Shown here: piece after piece, positions 17,316 to 25,806 of the stretch
Layout of the letters: each line of letters begins with the position of its first letter
Numbering within the stretch: position 1 is the stretch's first letter
Source: Leptospira biflexa
GTDB taxonomy: Bacteria; Spirochaetota; Spirochaetia; Treponematales; Rectinemataceae
Assembly: GCA_020721875.1 (NCBI GenBank)
Contig: DYLX01000006.1
Coordinates: forward strand, 1-42,829
DNA: 42,829 nucleotides
Direction: 5' to 3'
Program-made: the position numbers and the translations under genes
The notes under the pieces: generated by a model
Told to the model about the DNA's origin: nothing
The model's database searches: none
The model's input: the letters and a program-made list of their open reading frames with translations, nothing else

Positions 17316-18734
17316 CTAAAAAGTATATCGCTCAATTGAGGACTCATCTAAAGCGAGTGCGCGGACGCGCTGCGCTATAGATCTCGCGCGTTTCTCCGCG
17401 GCCCCTATATAAGTATCGACATCAAAGAGGTTTTCGATAGTGTCAGATGAGAGTCTCGATGCGAAAAATGTGTCGGATTTCACGAGAGCTTTGAGTGGAT
17501 TAGGCTTGCCCTCGCGCACAGCGGTCCAGGCTGTCATCGCAAGATCGCGGAGACGCTCATGCGCATCCTGGCGGTCGGCTCCAGCCTTGCCGAGCGCCAT
17601 CAAGATTCGCTCCGTGGCGGCGAATGGAGCATAATGCGCTACTGTGCTTCGAATAGCGTCAACATCGACAACCTGACCGATCACGATCTTGCGCATCGCC
17701 GCGAGGAGCTCATCGGTGGCAAGGAAGGCCTCGGGCAGAATGATACGCCGATTGGCTGAATCATCGAGCGTCCGCTCGAGACCGGAAAGCGCCGTGTCCT
17801 CCCATGCAGGCTGGGCGTAGCTCGCGATGATCCGCGCGAGCGAATCGATTTTTTCAGACTCGATGGGATTTCGTTTGAAAGGCATGGCTGAAGAGCCGAT
17901 CTGTCGGTCGCCGAAGGGCTCAGAAAGCTCTCCCAGTACCGGCATCTGCAAGATGCGGAAATCGAAGGCCATCTTGTGCAGAATCGCAGCGAGTTCCGAC
18001 AGCAGAGAGAGCACGCGGTAGTCTTGAACTCTTGGGTAAGTCTGCGTTGCCGCCTCAAAGAAGGAAAGCCCTAGTTCTTCAGAAAGTGCACGCTCGAACT
18101 CTTCGAGTCGATCGACGCCGATGAGTTCGGCATAGGATGCGGAAGTACCCACCGCTCCCTTGAAACCTTTGCCCTTTAGGGCGCGCTCCATGTGAGCAAC
18201 ACGATCATAGGTATCCGCGAGATCCTGCGCATAGGAGGCGTAGCGGTAGCCGAGTGTCGTGGGCTCTGCGGGCTGCAGGTGGGTAAAGGCCATCGCAGGA
18301 AGCGCCGCGTATTGTTCGATTTTGTCGGCAAGTGCAACGAGGAGCGCGGAAAGGCCACGCTGTATGAGCCGAATGCTGTCGCGAACACGGAGTGCGTCGG
18401 TGTTGTCTTCGATGTCCATCGAGGTCGCACCGAGGTGGAGCACACCTCCTGCGCTCGGGCATTGGGAGGCGTAGGTTCGCAACTCCGACATGAGATCGTG
18501 CCGGATGGATTTCTCGATCTCATCCGCCTTGGCAAAATCGATTTCGGCCGCATGTTGCTCGAGCTCCTCAATCTGCGCGGCTGTCACAAGCCCATAGCGC
18601 GATTCAGCCTTGGCGAGGGCAACCCAAATCTTCCGCCACAGGAGGCGTTTCCCGCGCTCGCTCCAAATTATGCGCATCCGCGGCGATCCATATCTCCACG
18701 AGAACGGTGATTGAAACTGATCGAAGGTATCCAT
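17316..18734 (-). CDS. purB: Adenylosuccinate lyase
   Basis: It catalyses two steps of purine synthesis: fumarate release from SAICAR and from adenylosuccinate. The 472-residue product carries the superfamily signature GSSAMPFKRNPIESEKI near residue 280, whose flexible loop holds the catalytic Ser. It also has TSMDIEDNTDA, and FTHLQPAEPTTLGYR with the catalytic His. Length is normal. The ATG at 18734 has no strong ribosome site (only AGGA) and sits six bases after a -10 box, so it is a leaderless candidate. Confidence 0.94.
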   Translation of the reverse strand: MDTFDQFQSPFSWRYGSPRMRIIWSERGKRLLWRKIWVALAKAESRYGLVTAAQIEELEQHAAEIDFAKADEIEKSIRHDLMSELRTYASQCPSAGGVLHLGATSMDIEDNTDALRVRDSIRLIQRGLSALLVALADKIEQYAALPAMAFTHLQPAEPTTLGYRYASYAQDLADTYDRVAHMERALKGKGFKGAVGTSASYAELIGVDRLEEFERALSEELGLSFFEAATQTYPRVQDYRVLSLLSELAAILHKMAFDFRILQMPVLGELSEPFGDRQIGSSAMPFKRNPIESEKIDSLARIIASYAQPAWEDTALSGLERTLDDSANRRIILPEAFLATDELLAAMRKIVIGQVVDVDAIRSTVAHYAPFAATERILMALGKAGADRQDAHERLRDLAMTAWTAVREGKPNPLKALVKSDTFFASRLSSDTIENLFDVDTYIGAAEKRARSIAQRVRALALDESSIERYTF

Positions 18735-18740
18735 GCGTAC

Positions 18741-18769
18741 ATCCTAGCATTTTAAACTCGAAAATTGAA
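18741..18769 (-). promoter_or_regulatory. Promoter of purB, predicted leaderless
   Basis: On the minus strand, TTCAAT (18764-18769) and extended TGC-TAGGAT (18741-18746) are separated by 17 bases. The -10 ends six bases before the ATG. The AGGA within the -10 could instead act as a weak ribosome site. Confidence 0.45.
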
Positions 18770-18857
18770 TCGGGATGAGCATTCGCGGGCGATTATGTAA
18801 TGCGTGCGCACAAGAGCGCGGCCGCGCAATGAGAGCGCATACCATGGAGGAGGTCGT

Positions 18858-19274
18858 ATGAATCATCTCAACAGTATTTTAGTTGAAGGGAATCTAGTTC
18901 GCGATCCGAACTATCGATCCACCACTTCGGGAAATCAGGTCTGCGACTTTACTCTTGCGACGAATCGCAGTTACAAGATCGCGGATCAGAAATACGAGAA
19001 TGAGGTTTCGTATTTCGATATCGAGGCATGGGCGAGGCTTGGCGCGGCCTGCGCCCAAAACCTGAAAAAAGGGCGAGGAGTGCGGGTAGTAGGAAGGCTA
19101 AAGCAGGACCGCTGGACAGACTCAGAGGGCAAGACACACGCAAAAGTCAAGATTGTGGCGGAGCATGTCGAATTCAAGCCGATGAGCAAGACAGACCACG
19201 AAGAGGCGAAAAAAACAGAAGGCGTGTTTATCGAGGAATCGAAGCGCGCCGAAATTAGTGAGGCGGTGTTCTAA
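18858..19274 (+). CDS. ssb: Single-stranded DNA-binding protein
   Basis: SSB coats single-stranded DNA during replication and repair. The 138-residue product begins NHLNSILVEGNLVRDPNYR and carries the OB-fold pattern VCDFTLATNRSYK, YFDIEAWARLGAACAQ, GRGVRVVGRLKQDRW and HAKVKIVAEHVEF. It is shorter than E. coli SSB. Its C-terminus (SEAVF) lacks the classic acidic DDDIPF tip used for partner binding, although Glu-rich residues precede it. The ATG at 18858 has a very strong GGAGGAGG site. The leader also contains a 12-bp palindrome GCGCGGCCGCGC (18816-18827). Confidence 0.92.
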   Translation: MNHLNSILVEGNLVRDPNYRSTTSGNQVCDFTLATNRSYKIADQKYENEVSYFDIEAWARLGAACAQNLKKGRGVRVVGRLKQDRWTDSEGKTHAKVKIVAEHVEFKPMSKTDHEEAKKTEGVFIEESKRAEISEAVF

Positions 19275-19301
19275 CGCTGAGCGTCTAAGGCATGCAAATG
19301 C

Positions 19302-19327
19302 GGGGGCTGAATACGGATTTAGCCCCC
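19302..19327. terminator. Stem-loop between convergent ssb and IclR genes
   Basis: GGGGGCT (19302-19308) and AGCCCCC (19321-19327) form a 7-bp GC stem with a 12-base loop, overlapping the IclR stop codon. No long T-run follows on either strand, so it is a weak or Rho-aided terminator at best. Confidence 0.4.
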
Positions 19328-20101
19328 TGCCTTCTTCTCAGCGTGCGCGTGAAAATGGTACGGGAGGAGTACGTCTGTCGAATCTTGCACCGCCTGGGCC
19401 AAGAGTGAGAGGAATCGATTGCGGATCTCGATATTTTTCATGCGCGCAGTGGGACCGGAGATGCTGATGGCACCTACAAAATCAGAGCCTGGCAGGCGTA
19501 GCGGCATCGCATAGCAGGTGAGGCCGATCTCAAACTCTTCCTTGTCGGCCCCAAATCCGAGTCCGCGAGCCTTATTCACTTCATTGATAATATCTTCCGG
19601 TTCAGTGATCGTCGATTCGGTGACTTTCTTTAGGGGGCCCGGTCCAAGAATCGCGCGGATCCGATCATCCGTCAGCTGCGAGAGTATAGCCTTTCCAACA
19701 CCCGTGCAGTAGAGCGGCAGCCGGTCGCCCGGCATAGAGCGCATTCGGAGGCTCCTGTTGGCTTCGGCGCGGTCGAGGAAAATCGCGGTATCGCCCGCGA
19801 GATAGGCGAGGTTGACGGATTCTCCCGATTCTCTGGCTAGCCGCTCGATGATTGGACGGACTTTCTCGGCAACGAGCTGCCGGACGGGTACCTTGCTGCC
19901 AAGTTCAAAGAGCGAAAGACCGAGGGTCCAACCCGAATTGCAGCGCTCAACGACGCCCTTCGACTCGAGCACATTGAGATACCGCAGGGCGGTTGCCTTG
20001 TTCACCCCCGTTTCTCTGGAGAGTCTCGCGAGCGTCACGCTGTCGTTCACATTTGCAAGATAAAAAAGAATATCGAGAGCCTTTCCCGCCGATTCACTCA
20101 T
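19319..20101 (-). CDS. IclR family transcriptional regulator
   Basis: The 260-residue product has an N-terminal winged helix (ALDILFYLANVNDSVTLARL, then SRETGVNKATALRYLN). A C-terminal GAF-like effector domain follows (ESVNLAYLAGDTAIFLDR, YCTGVGKAILSQL, GADKEEFEIGLTCYAMPLR). This is the standard IclR plan and length. The effector is unknown; family members often sense small organic acids. The ATG at 20101 has GGGAG nine bases upstream. Its promoter overlaps a palindrome and its leader can form a long stem next to that ribosome site, pointing to autoregulation. No linked catabolic operon is evident. Confidence 0.93.
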   Translation of the reverse strand: MSESAGKALDILFYLANVNDSVTLARLSRETGVNKATALRYLNVLESKGVVERCNSGWTLGLSLFELGSKVPVRQLVAEKVRPIIERLARESGESVNLAYLAGDTAIFLDRAEANRSLRMRSMPGDRLPLYCTGVGKAILSQLTDDRIRAILGPGPLKKVTESTITEPEDIINEVNKARGLGFGADKEEFEIGLTCYAMPLRLPGSDFVGAISISGPTARMKNIEIRNRFLSLLAQAVQDSTDVLLPYHFHAHAEKKAGG

Positions 20102-20115
20102 GATTAAGTACTCCC

Positions 20116-20211
20116 AAAACGCTGTTGTACACGCCGCCGGTGAGTGTCTGGAAAATTGGACGCGCTCACCTCGGAGGTATACAGCCATATCAGCTTTTGA
20201 AACAGCGTTTT
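20116..20211. repeat. 11-bp inverted repeat in the IclR leader
   Basis: AAAACGCTGTT (20116-20126) and AACAGCGTTTT (20201-20211) are exact inverted copies 74 bases apart. In the minus-strand mRNA the first arm would lie at the extreme 5' end and the second directly before the GGGAG ribosome site. The pair could also be two DNA half-sites. A GTATACAG sequence occurs at 20177-20184 between the arms and again at 20224-20231. Confidence 0.65.
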
Positions 20212-20220
20212 ATTTTTCCA

Positions 20221-20249
20221 ACTGTATACAGAGAAACGATAGACGTCAA
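20221..20249 (-). promoter_or_regulatory. Promoter of the IclR gene with overlapping palindrome
   Basis: On the minus strand, TTGACG (20244-20249) and TACAGT (20221-20226) are separated by 17 bases. The perfect palindrome CTGTATACAG (20222-20231) covers most of the -10 and is a plausible operator, perhaps for the IclR protein itself. Confidence 0.55.
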
Positions 20250-20276
20250 GGAACTAAATCGATTCTTTTAACAGAA

Positions 20277-22628
20277 TCATCGCTTTGGCGTACGTTTTTG
20301 GTGAATGCGCTCAGATCGTGGGTCGCCCGATGACCTCTTCGATGTAGTGGGAGCCCTTGTATGCCCAGATGGATCACCTTCGGATCGGTTTCTCGGCTTA
20401 GATGTTCGAGGACCGCCACTTTGCGTTGCTTTGCGCGGCCCACGATTAGACTCTTTGCGCAGCCCACGATTGGCGCTTGTCGGTTTGTCGATGGTGTTCG
20501 AGACACGCGGTCGCGGGCTGGATGATGAGCCGCGCTGCGACAGTGGGCCATAGGTCGGTTCCCCACCTCCGCTTCTCACCACATCCTCGCTCCAAAATCC
20601 ATCCTTCCAGTTAAAGCGCGTAGTATTTGGTAAGACCTTGCACTGATCGATCGCTTTGGCGAGGTCTCGGTAGAGGCCGCGCGATGGATCTGCGTTTGAG
20701 AGATCGAGGATAAATCGCGAAAAAGCTTGTTTCTTGAGGTTGGGCACAAGATCGATGAGGGAAAACGGGGTGTCGGGAATAACCGAAGAGTAATCGCGCC
20801 GGCCGAGTAGCGTAAAGGCGTTGCCTTCGCGATCGGTGAAGTGCGAGTGCTCGTACTTTTGCGTGAGGTTGGCACGAATCCTGAACAGATCGGGATAGCC
20901 GAAGATTACAGGCGCAAAGAATTGAGCGGGAAGAAATTCGATGAGCTTGTAGAGATCCTGGCGGGATATCTCATAAGGCGGAATGATCGCCTGTACGCCC
21001 TGCTCAAGGTAGTACGAGAGTGCCCAGGAGTTGAAGACATAGAGCCAAGGCCCCGCCACCACTGTGACGTTCTTGCCTCTGAGCATTGCGAAGTGCGCCT
21101 GATTGTTCGCGATGATAAGCGCAACTCCTCGGTCGATCCAGTAGTCGAGCTCAGTCTGCAGCCACGATGCATCGGATTCAGTGTAGTACGGGTCGAGCCA
21201 GAGAATGAGTTTTTCACGCTTGAAGGGGAGTGTAGACTCATTTCGACGCATATTCTCGGCGTTGAGTTTATTGAAGAGAATCATCGCCTTCCTTGGCTTG
21301 AAAGTGAGGATAGCGTGGAGATCGGCCACTTTCCCTGCGAGGATATAGGTGCCAGGCTCAAAGCTTTTCTCGAGAGCCTTGCCGTCGAGGCGGGTGAATT
21401 CAGGGTGCGGTGCGCTGTGGTTTGTGGGAAATTTGTGGAAGCGATCGAGACTTCTGGGTAAAACCGGTTTATAATGACGGGCCATGCTCGCGGTCTGAAT
21501 GAGATAGACATCGTCGTTCTGGCGCCAGTCGCCATCGAGCTGTAGAAGCATGCCTTCAAGAACGTACTTGATAGCCTGGATTTTCGTGGTGATGCGCCCC
21601 GAATCGTCTTTGCGGTGAATGCGAACCGAATCGCGCTCGGCGAGACCCTCATAGGTGTTTATAAGAGCCCAGCGCTTCTCGTCGATCGTGCGCGCGTCGC
21701 GAATGCGGCCGAGGTGAATGCCGGTACCTCCCGCCTGATCGGGGTGAATATAATCGTCGGGCTGTCCCGAGATAAAAAAGGTAGTTTTTTTGCGCGCAAA
21801 ATCGGCCTGCAGCATCGATTTCGCCTTGATGATCGCCTTTTCCCGGTCGATTTCGCAGTTGTCGATGAGGTAGCGGTAGGCGGCAACGACGGTACCGACA
21901 TATTCGGCGGATTTCATGCGACCCTCGATTTTAATGGCATTGACGCCCGCATCGATAAGGGCTGGGACATACTCGATGAGCTGAAGATCGTCAGGGGAGA
22001 AGAAGTAACCAGTGCCGCTCTCGCTCTCGTAGAGGCGTCTGCAGGCCTGCGTGCACATGCCGCGGTTTGCGCTCTTGCCGCCGAGATAACTCGAGAAGAG
22101 GCAGATGCCGGACGCGCTGACGCAGAGCGCACCGTGTACGAAAAACTCGAGCTCGACGCTCGTGTACTGGCGAATCTGCGTGAGTTCGTGGAGCGAGAGC
22201 TCGCGGGCAAGCACCACGCGCTTGAAGCCCGCGCGGGAAAGCTGGTTGCAGCCCGCTGAGGAAGCGACGTTCATCTGCGTCGAGCCATGGAGCTGCAGCG
22301 AGGGAAAGTAGTTGCGCGCCATCTTGGCAACTCCGGCATCCTGCACGATGATACCGTCCGGCCCCACCGAGGCAAGATACTCGAGCAACTGGTAAAGACG
22401 ATCCGCCTCGCGCTCTTCGAACACGGTGTTCACCGTCGCATATATTTTTCGTGATCGTTCGTGCAGCGCGCCAACAGCCGCTTCGAACTGATTGAATGCG
22501 AAATTTGTCGTGCGCATGCGCGCGTTGAAGGATCGCAAACCAAGGTAGACCGCGTCGGCACCTTCGCTGATCGCCGCGTCGAGCGCCTCGGGAGAACCCG
22601 CCGGCGCGAGAAGTTCAATTCTTTTCAC
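20277..22628 (-). CDS. Peptidase U32 family protein (RlhA/TrhP-like) with basic tail
   Basis: U32 proteins include the RNA hydroxylation factors RlhA (23S rRNA) and TrhP (tRNA). The 783-residue product starts KRIELLAPAGSPEALDAAI and has the signature FFVHGALCVSASGICLFSS with cysteines, followed by GMCTQACR. RlhA-like C-terminal domains follow. The last 95 or so residues are a low-complexity Arg/Lys/Ser/Pro tail (repeats like NRGLRK, NRGPRK) that is not part of the standard family. The GTG at 22628 is chosen because the family N-terminus begins there and a -10 box ends six bases upstream. A further-upstream start would add 68 unrelated residues. Confidence 0.88.
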   Translation of the reverse strand: MKRIELLAPAGSPEALDAAISEGADAVYLGLRSFNARMRTTNFAFNQFEAAVGALHERSRKIYATVNTVFEEREADRLYQLLEYLASVGPDGIIVQDAGVAKMARNYFPSLQLHGSTQMNVASSAGCNQLSRAGFKRVVLARELSLHELTQIRQYTSVELEFFVHGALCVSASGICLFSSYLGGKSANRGMCTQACRRLYESESGTGYFFSPDDLQLIEYVPALIDAGVNAIKIEGRMKSAEYVGTVVAAYRYLIDNCEIDREKAIIKAKSMLQADFARKKTTFFISGQPDDYIHPDQAGGTGIHLGRIRDARTIDEKRWALINTYEGLAERDSVRIHRKDDSGRITTKIQAIKYVLEGMLLQLDGDWRQNDDVYLIQTASMARHYKPVLPRSLDRFHKFPTNHSAPHPEFTRLDGKALEKSFEPGTYILAGKVADLHAILTFKPRKAMILFNKLNAENMRRNESTLPFKREKLILWLDPYYTESDASWLQTELDYWIDRGVALIIANNQAHFAMLRGKNVTVVAGPWLYVFNSWALSYYLEQGVQAIIPPYEISRQDLYKLIEFLPAQFFAPVIFGYPDLFRIRANLTQKYEHSHFTDREGNAFTLLGRRDYSSVIPDTPFSLIDLVPNLKKQAFSRFILDLSNADPSRGLYRDLAKAIDQCKVLPNTTRFNWKDGFWSEDVVRSGGGEPTYGPLSQRGSSSSPRPRVSNTIDKPTSANRGLRKESNRGPRKATQSGGPRTSKPRNRSEGDPSGHTRAPTTSKRSSGDPRSERIHQKRTPKR

Positions 22629-22634
22629 GGCATA

Positions 22635-22664
22635 CTTATACGCGTAAATAGCGCTTCTATGCAA
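22635..22664 (-). promoter_or_regulatory. Promoter of the U32 gene, predicted leaderless
   Basis: On the minus strand, TTGCAT (22659-22664) and TATAAG (22635-22640) are separated by 18 bases. The -10 ends six bases before the GTG start. There is no Shine-Dalgarno sequence. Confidence 0.6.
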
Positions 22665-22730
22665 GGAGATGGGGTGTTGCGCGCGGATCCTCGAGTGGAC
22701 ACAGGTAGTGCGCATCCGCAAAATCACACG

Positions 22731-22760
22731 GCAGCGCACAGGGTTTTGTCGTGCGCAGCC
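22731..22760. repeat. Stem-loop in the U32/EF-G divergent gap
   Basis: GGC-A-GCGCAC (22730-22739) and GTGCGC-A-GCC (22751-22760) form a 9-bp stem interrupted by one A/A mismatch, with an 11-base loop. No T-run follows on either strand. Function unknown. Confidence 0.45.
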
Positions 22761-22766
22761 TTTATG

Positions 22767-22795
22767 TTGTAATTCTGAGCCATTTCCTATATATT
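22767..22795 (+). promoter_or_regulatory. Promoter of the EF-G paralogue
   Basis: TTGTAA (22767-22772) and TATATT (22790-22795) are separated by 17 bases. The predicted start near 22802 coincides with the first base of the hairpin GCCTCA-AGC-TGAGGC (22802-22816), so the mRNA would begin with a 6-bp stem. Confidence 0.6.
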
Positions 22796-22866
22796 TACAG
22801 AGCCTCAAGCTGAGGCACATTTTTGCAGTCATTTTTTAAATTCCTGCGCGCGCCGTGGAGCAATCA

Positions 22867-24891
22867 ATGAGTCTTGAAAAAATACGCAATATTGGAATTA
22901 TGGCCCATATAGACGCTGGGAAAACGACCACCACCGAGCGCATCCTCTACTATTCGGGCAAAACTTATAAGCTTGGCGAAGTCGACGACGGCGAAGCCAC
23001 GATGGATTGGATGGAGCAGGAGCAGGAGCGTGGCATTACGATTCAGAGCGCCGCGACTACTACCTTCTGGCGCGACCATCAGATCAACATCATCGACACG
23101 CCGGGGCACGTCGACTTTACTGCTGAGGTGGAGCGATCCTTGCGAGTTTTGGACGGTGCTATCGCGGTGTTCTGCGCGGTGGGGGGCGTCGAGCCACAGT
23201 CGGAGACGGTGTGGCACCAGGCTGACCGCTATCATGTACCGCGGATCGCGTATATCAACAAAATGGATAGGCTCGGCGCTGATTTCGAAGCGGTGCTCCA
23301 AGACATGCGTGCCAAACTCGGCGCCAATCCTATTCCCCTCAACATACCGATCGGGAAGGAAGGCAACTTCGAGGGCATTCTCGACCTCATCGAAATGCGG
23401 GAGATTCGCTGGAACGACGACGGCTCGGAGATGGAGGTTTCGCCGATCGCTGATACACGGAAGGAACTCGCGCATCACTGGCGCGAGAGTCTGATTAACG
23501 CGGTGTCCGCCCAGTCCGACATCATTACGAATCTCTATCTCGAGGGCGCGACGATCCCAAACGATATACTCAAAGCTGAAATCCGCAAGGCGTGCATCTC
23601 CCGGCACTTTGTGCCGGTTTTTGCGGGCGCTTCCAGAAGAAACATGGGAGTACAGCCCCTCATCGACGCGATCGTCGACTACCTCCCCGCACCGGATGAA
23701 GTCGGCGCAGTAAAAGCCTTCCACACAAAGAAAGAGGAAGACATCGAGATACCTTGCCAGGTCAGCGGCTATCCTCTGGGTCTCGTCTTCAAAGTGCAAT
23801 ACGACCGCGAAGCCGGCGCGCTCTGCTACGTGCGCATGTACTCTGGAGTGCTCCACAACGCATCGACGGTGTACAATACATCCAAGAAAAAACGCGAGCG
23901 CGTCACGCGCCTGTTGCGCATGCACGCAAACAAGAGCGAGCCCATTAATTCAGTGAGTGCGGGCGATATTGCGGTCTTTGTTGGGCTCAAACTCGCGCAG
24001 ACCGGCGATACCCTCGGCACCGAGGGCTACCCGGTGCTCCTCGAGAAAATGCACTTTCCCGAGCCCGTCATCTCTGTGGCGATCGAGCCCAAAACCCTTT
24101 CCGACCGCGACAAACTCAAGGAGGCGCTCGACATTCTTGCCCGTGAAGATCCGACCTTCTTCGTGCACGAAGATGAAGAGACCGGCCAGATCATCATCCG
24201 CGGCATGGGCGAGCTGCACCTCGATGTACTCGTGACGCGCGTGATCCGCGAGTTCAAAGTACGGGCAAAGATCGGCAATCCACAGGTTACCTACCGCGAG
24301 TCGATCTCCACCACATACCGCCACACGGAAAAATTCCACAAAGTCATCGCTGGCAAGGAGAACACCGCCGGCCTCACCATCGAAGTCGAACCGCTCCCGC
24401 GCGGCACAGGCAATCAATATAAAAAGGCAGTCCGCGCGCACGAGGTGCCCGAAGAAATATTCGATGCGATCGAGCGGGGAATCACATCGGCCTTCCAGTC
24501 TGGGATCCAGTACGGCTACCCATCGGTCGATATCGGCGTCTCGCTGCTCGACATCGATTACAACGAGCTCACGTCCACACCCTTCGCCTTTGAAGCCTGC
24601 GCAAATATGGCCTACGACAACGCGTGCAGGGCGGCGAATCCCGTACTCCTTGAGCCGATCATGAAGGTTGCTATTTTGACGCCGAAGGAGTTCGTCGGCG
24701 AAGTGATGAGCCTCGTGTCGCAGCGCGGCGGCCTTATCCATGGGTCTGAAACCAAGAATGTCTCTGAAGTTATCCACGCCCAGGCCCCGCTCGCAACCAT
24801 GTTCGGCTTTACGACGAGCCTGCGTTCAGTAAGTCAGGGACGCGCCTCATTTAGTATGGAGTTCAGTCACTTCGAGCCGAAGCGCGGATAG
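22867..24891 (+). CDS. fusA: Elongation factor G paralogue
   Basis: This translational GTPase acts in ribosome translocation or recycling. The 674-residue product has all G motifs: [12 protein letters not shown] (G1), [11 protein letters not shown] (G2), DTPGHVDF (G3), NKMDR (G4) and a GASRR G5 region. Domains II-V follow. Length is slightly short of E. coli EF-G. Spirochaetes carry two EF-G copies that split translocation and recycling; I cannot tell which this is. No rpsL, rpsG or tuf is nearby, which suggests a non-str-operon copy. The ATG at 22867 has GGAG six bases upstream; a GTG at 22855 is also open. Confidence 0.9.
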   Translation: MSLEKIRNIGIMAHIDAGKTTTTERILYYSGKTYKLGEVDDGEATMDWMEQEQERGITIQSAATTTFWRDHQINIIDTPGHVDFTAEVERSLRVLDGAIAVFCAVGGVEPQSETVWHQADRYHVPRIAYINKMDRLGADFEAVLQDMRAKLGANPIPLNIPIGKEGNFEGILDLIEMREIRWNDDGSEMEVSPIADTRKELAHHWRESLINAVSAQSDIITNLYLEGATIPNDILKAEIRKACISRHFVPVFAGASRRNMGVQPLIDAIVDYLPAPDEVGAVKAFHTKKEEDIEIPCQVSGYPLGLVFKVQYDREAGALCYVRMYSGVLHNASTVYNTSKKKRERVTRLLRMHANKSEPINSVSAGDIAVFVGLKLAQTGDTLGTEGYPVLLEKMHFPEPVISVAIEPKTLSDRDKLKEALDILAREDPTFFVHEDEETGQIIIRGMGELHLDVLVTRVIREFKVRAKIGNPQVTYRESISTTYRHTEKFHKVIAGKENTAGLTIEVEPLPRGTGNQYKKAVRAHEVPEEIFDAIERGITSAFQSGIQYGYPSVDIGVSLLDIDYNELTSTPFAFEACANMAYDNACRAANPVLLEPIMKVAILTPKEFVGEVMSLVSQRGGLIHGSETKNVSEVIHAQAPLATMFGFTTSLRSVSQGRASFSMEFSHFEPKRG

Positions 24892-24948
24892 TTCCCAAAC
24901 TTGAAGCCATACCGCGATGCGCAGCGTCTTCTCTATGAGGAGGCGTTG

Positions 24949-25806
24949 ATGACGACACCGCGGCTTTCTTCCATAACCATCGAGTTTATCGCAGCGTTGC
25001 TCACCTACGGAACACTGGGAGGTTCAGTGAATTCCGGGAAGCAGCCGCAAAACCCTCTCCATCAGGCCATTCTCGGCGCGATCTTTCCGCTTCAGTCTTC
25101 GGTATCGAGTTGCGGGTACGCGGTGGCGGCTGCCCTTCTTAATACTGTGAGGATCGCGGATTGCTGCGCTCAGGTGTATACCGACAGGCCATCGAACGAG
25201 GCTTCAGGCTCCTGTAGCCTGCACCCCCTCGAGGACGATTTCTCGCTGTACCAACAGCTCAAAAAACCAGTACCGATTTCGCTCGGCGATATCCAGCGCA
25301 TACTGACCGAGGAGGGACTCACCGCAAAGGCATTCCTCGTGCGGCCCTTTTCACTGGCCGAATTGGTCGCGCGCGCCCCCCTTCCTCTCGTGTTACACCT
25401 CGAGCACGAATATCAGCACTTCGTCCTTGCGCTCGACGCGAATGAGCACGCCTTTCTCGTCTTCGACCCTGCGTGTGGACTCAGCATGTGGGCGCGCGCG
25501 GACATTGAAGCGAGCGCCTCGGGCCACTGCCTCGTGCTGGCCCCTACAAAGACCGATCCATTAGGTGTGGGAATGCGGATTGTGCGAGATGTACTGTGGA
25601 GAATAGTTGATTTAGAAACAAGAGAGGACAAAAGCCCCGATGAGGACCTCAAGATCGAAGAGTTCGCGGTGTTCTGGGATGCTCTCGATATTTCTCAGCT
25701 GCAGATCGATCTCACCGATAAACCAGAAGAAGAGACCGAATTTGGGATCGATGCGGAACGCGTACTCGAGAAAATCGTTTGCTTTGCCAAGGGAACCAAA
25801 GAGTAG
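24949..25806 (+). CDS. Peptidase C39-like protein
   Basis: The 285-residue product looks like a stand-alone papain-fold peptidase of the C39 (double-glycine leader) type. LQSSVSSCGYAVAAALLN near residue 50 supplies the oxyanion Gln and catalytic Cys. EHEYQHFVLAL near 155 supplies the His, and FDPACGLSMW near 175 the Asp. Residues 15-32 are moderately hydrophobic and could anchor it. It has no ABC transporter domains and none is adjacent. The last 70 residues are acidic and overlap a convergent gene by 195 bp. The ATG at 24949 has GAGGAGG; a TTG at 24901 is also open. Confidence 0.62.
   Translation: MTTPRLSSITIEFIAALLTYGTLGGSVNSGKQPQNPLHQAILGAIFPLQSSVSSCGYAVAAALLNTVRIADCCAQVYTDRPSNEASGSCSLHPLEDDFSLYQQLKKPVPISLGDIQRILTEEGLTAKAFLVRPFSLAELVARAPLPLVLHLEHEYQHFVLALDANEHAFLVFDPACGLSMWARADIEASASGHCLVLAPTKTDPLGVGMRIVRDVLWRIVDLETREDKSPDEDLKIEEFAVFWDALDISQLQIDLTDKPEEETEFGIDAERVLEKIVCFAKGTKE

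Noticed and set aside
20261..20278. GATTCT/AGAATC hairpin at the U32 stop codon as a terminator
   Set aside because: It is a short A/T-rich stem without a following T-run, too weak to call.
22864..24777. Long minus-strand frames (353 and 275 codons) opposite the EF-G gene
   Set aside because: They mirror the EF-G codons, contain no recognisable motifs and lack initiation signals.
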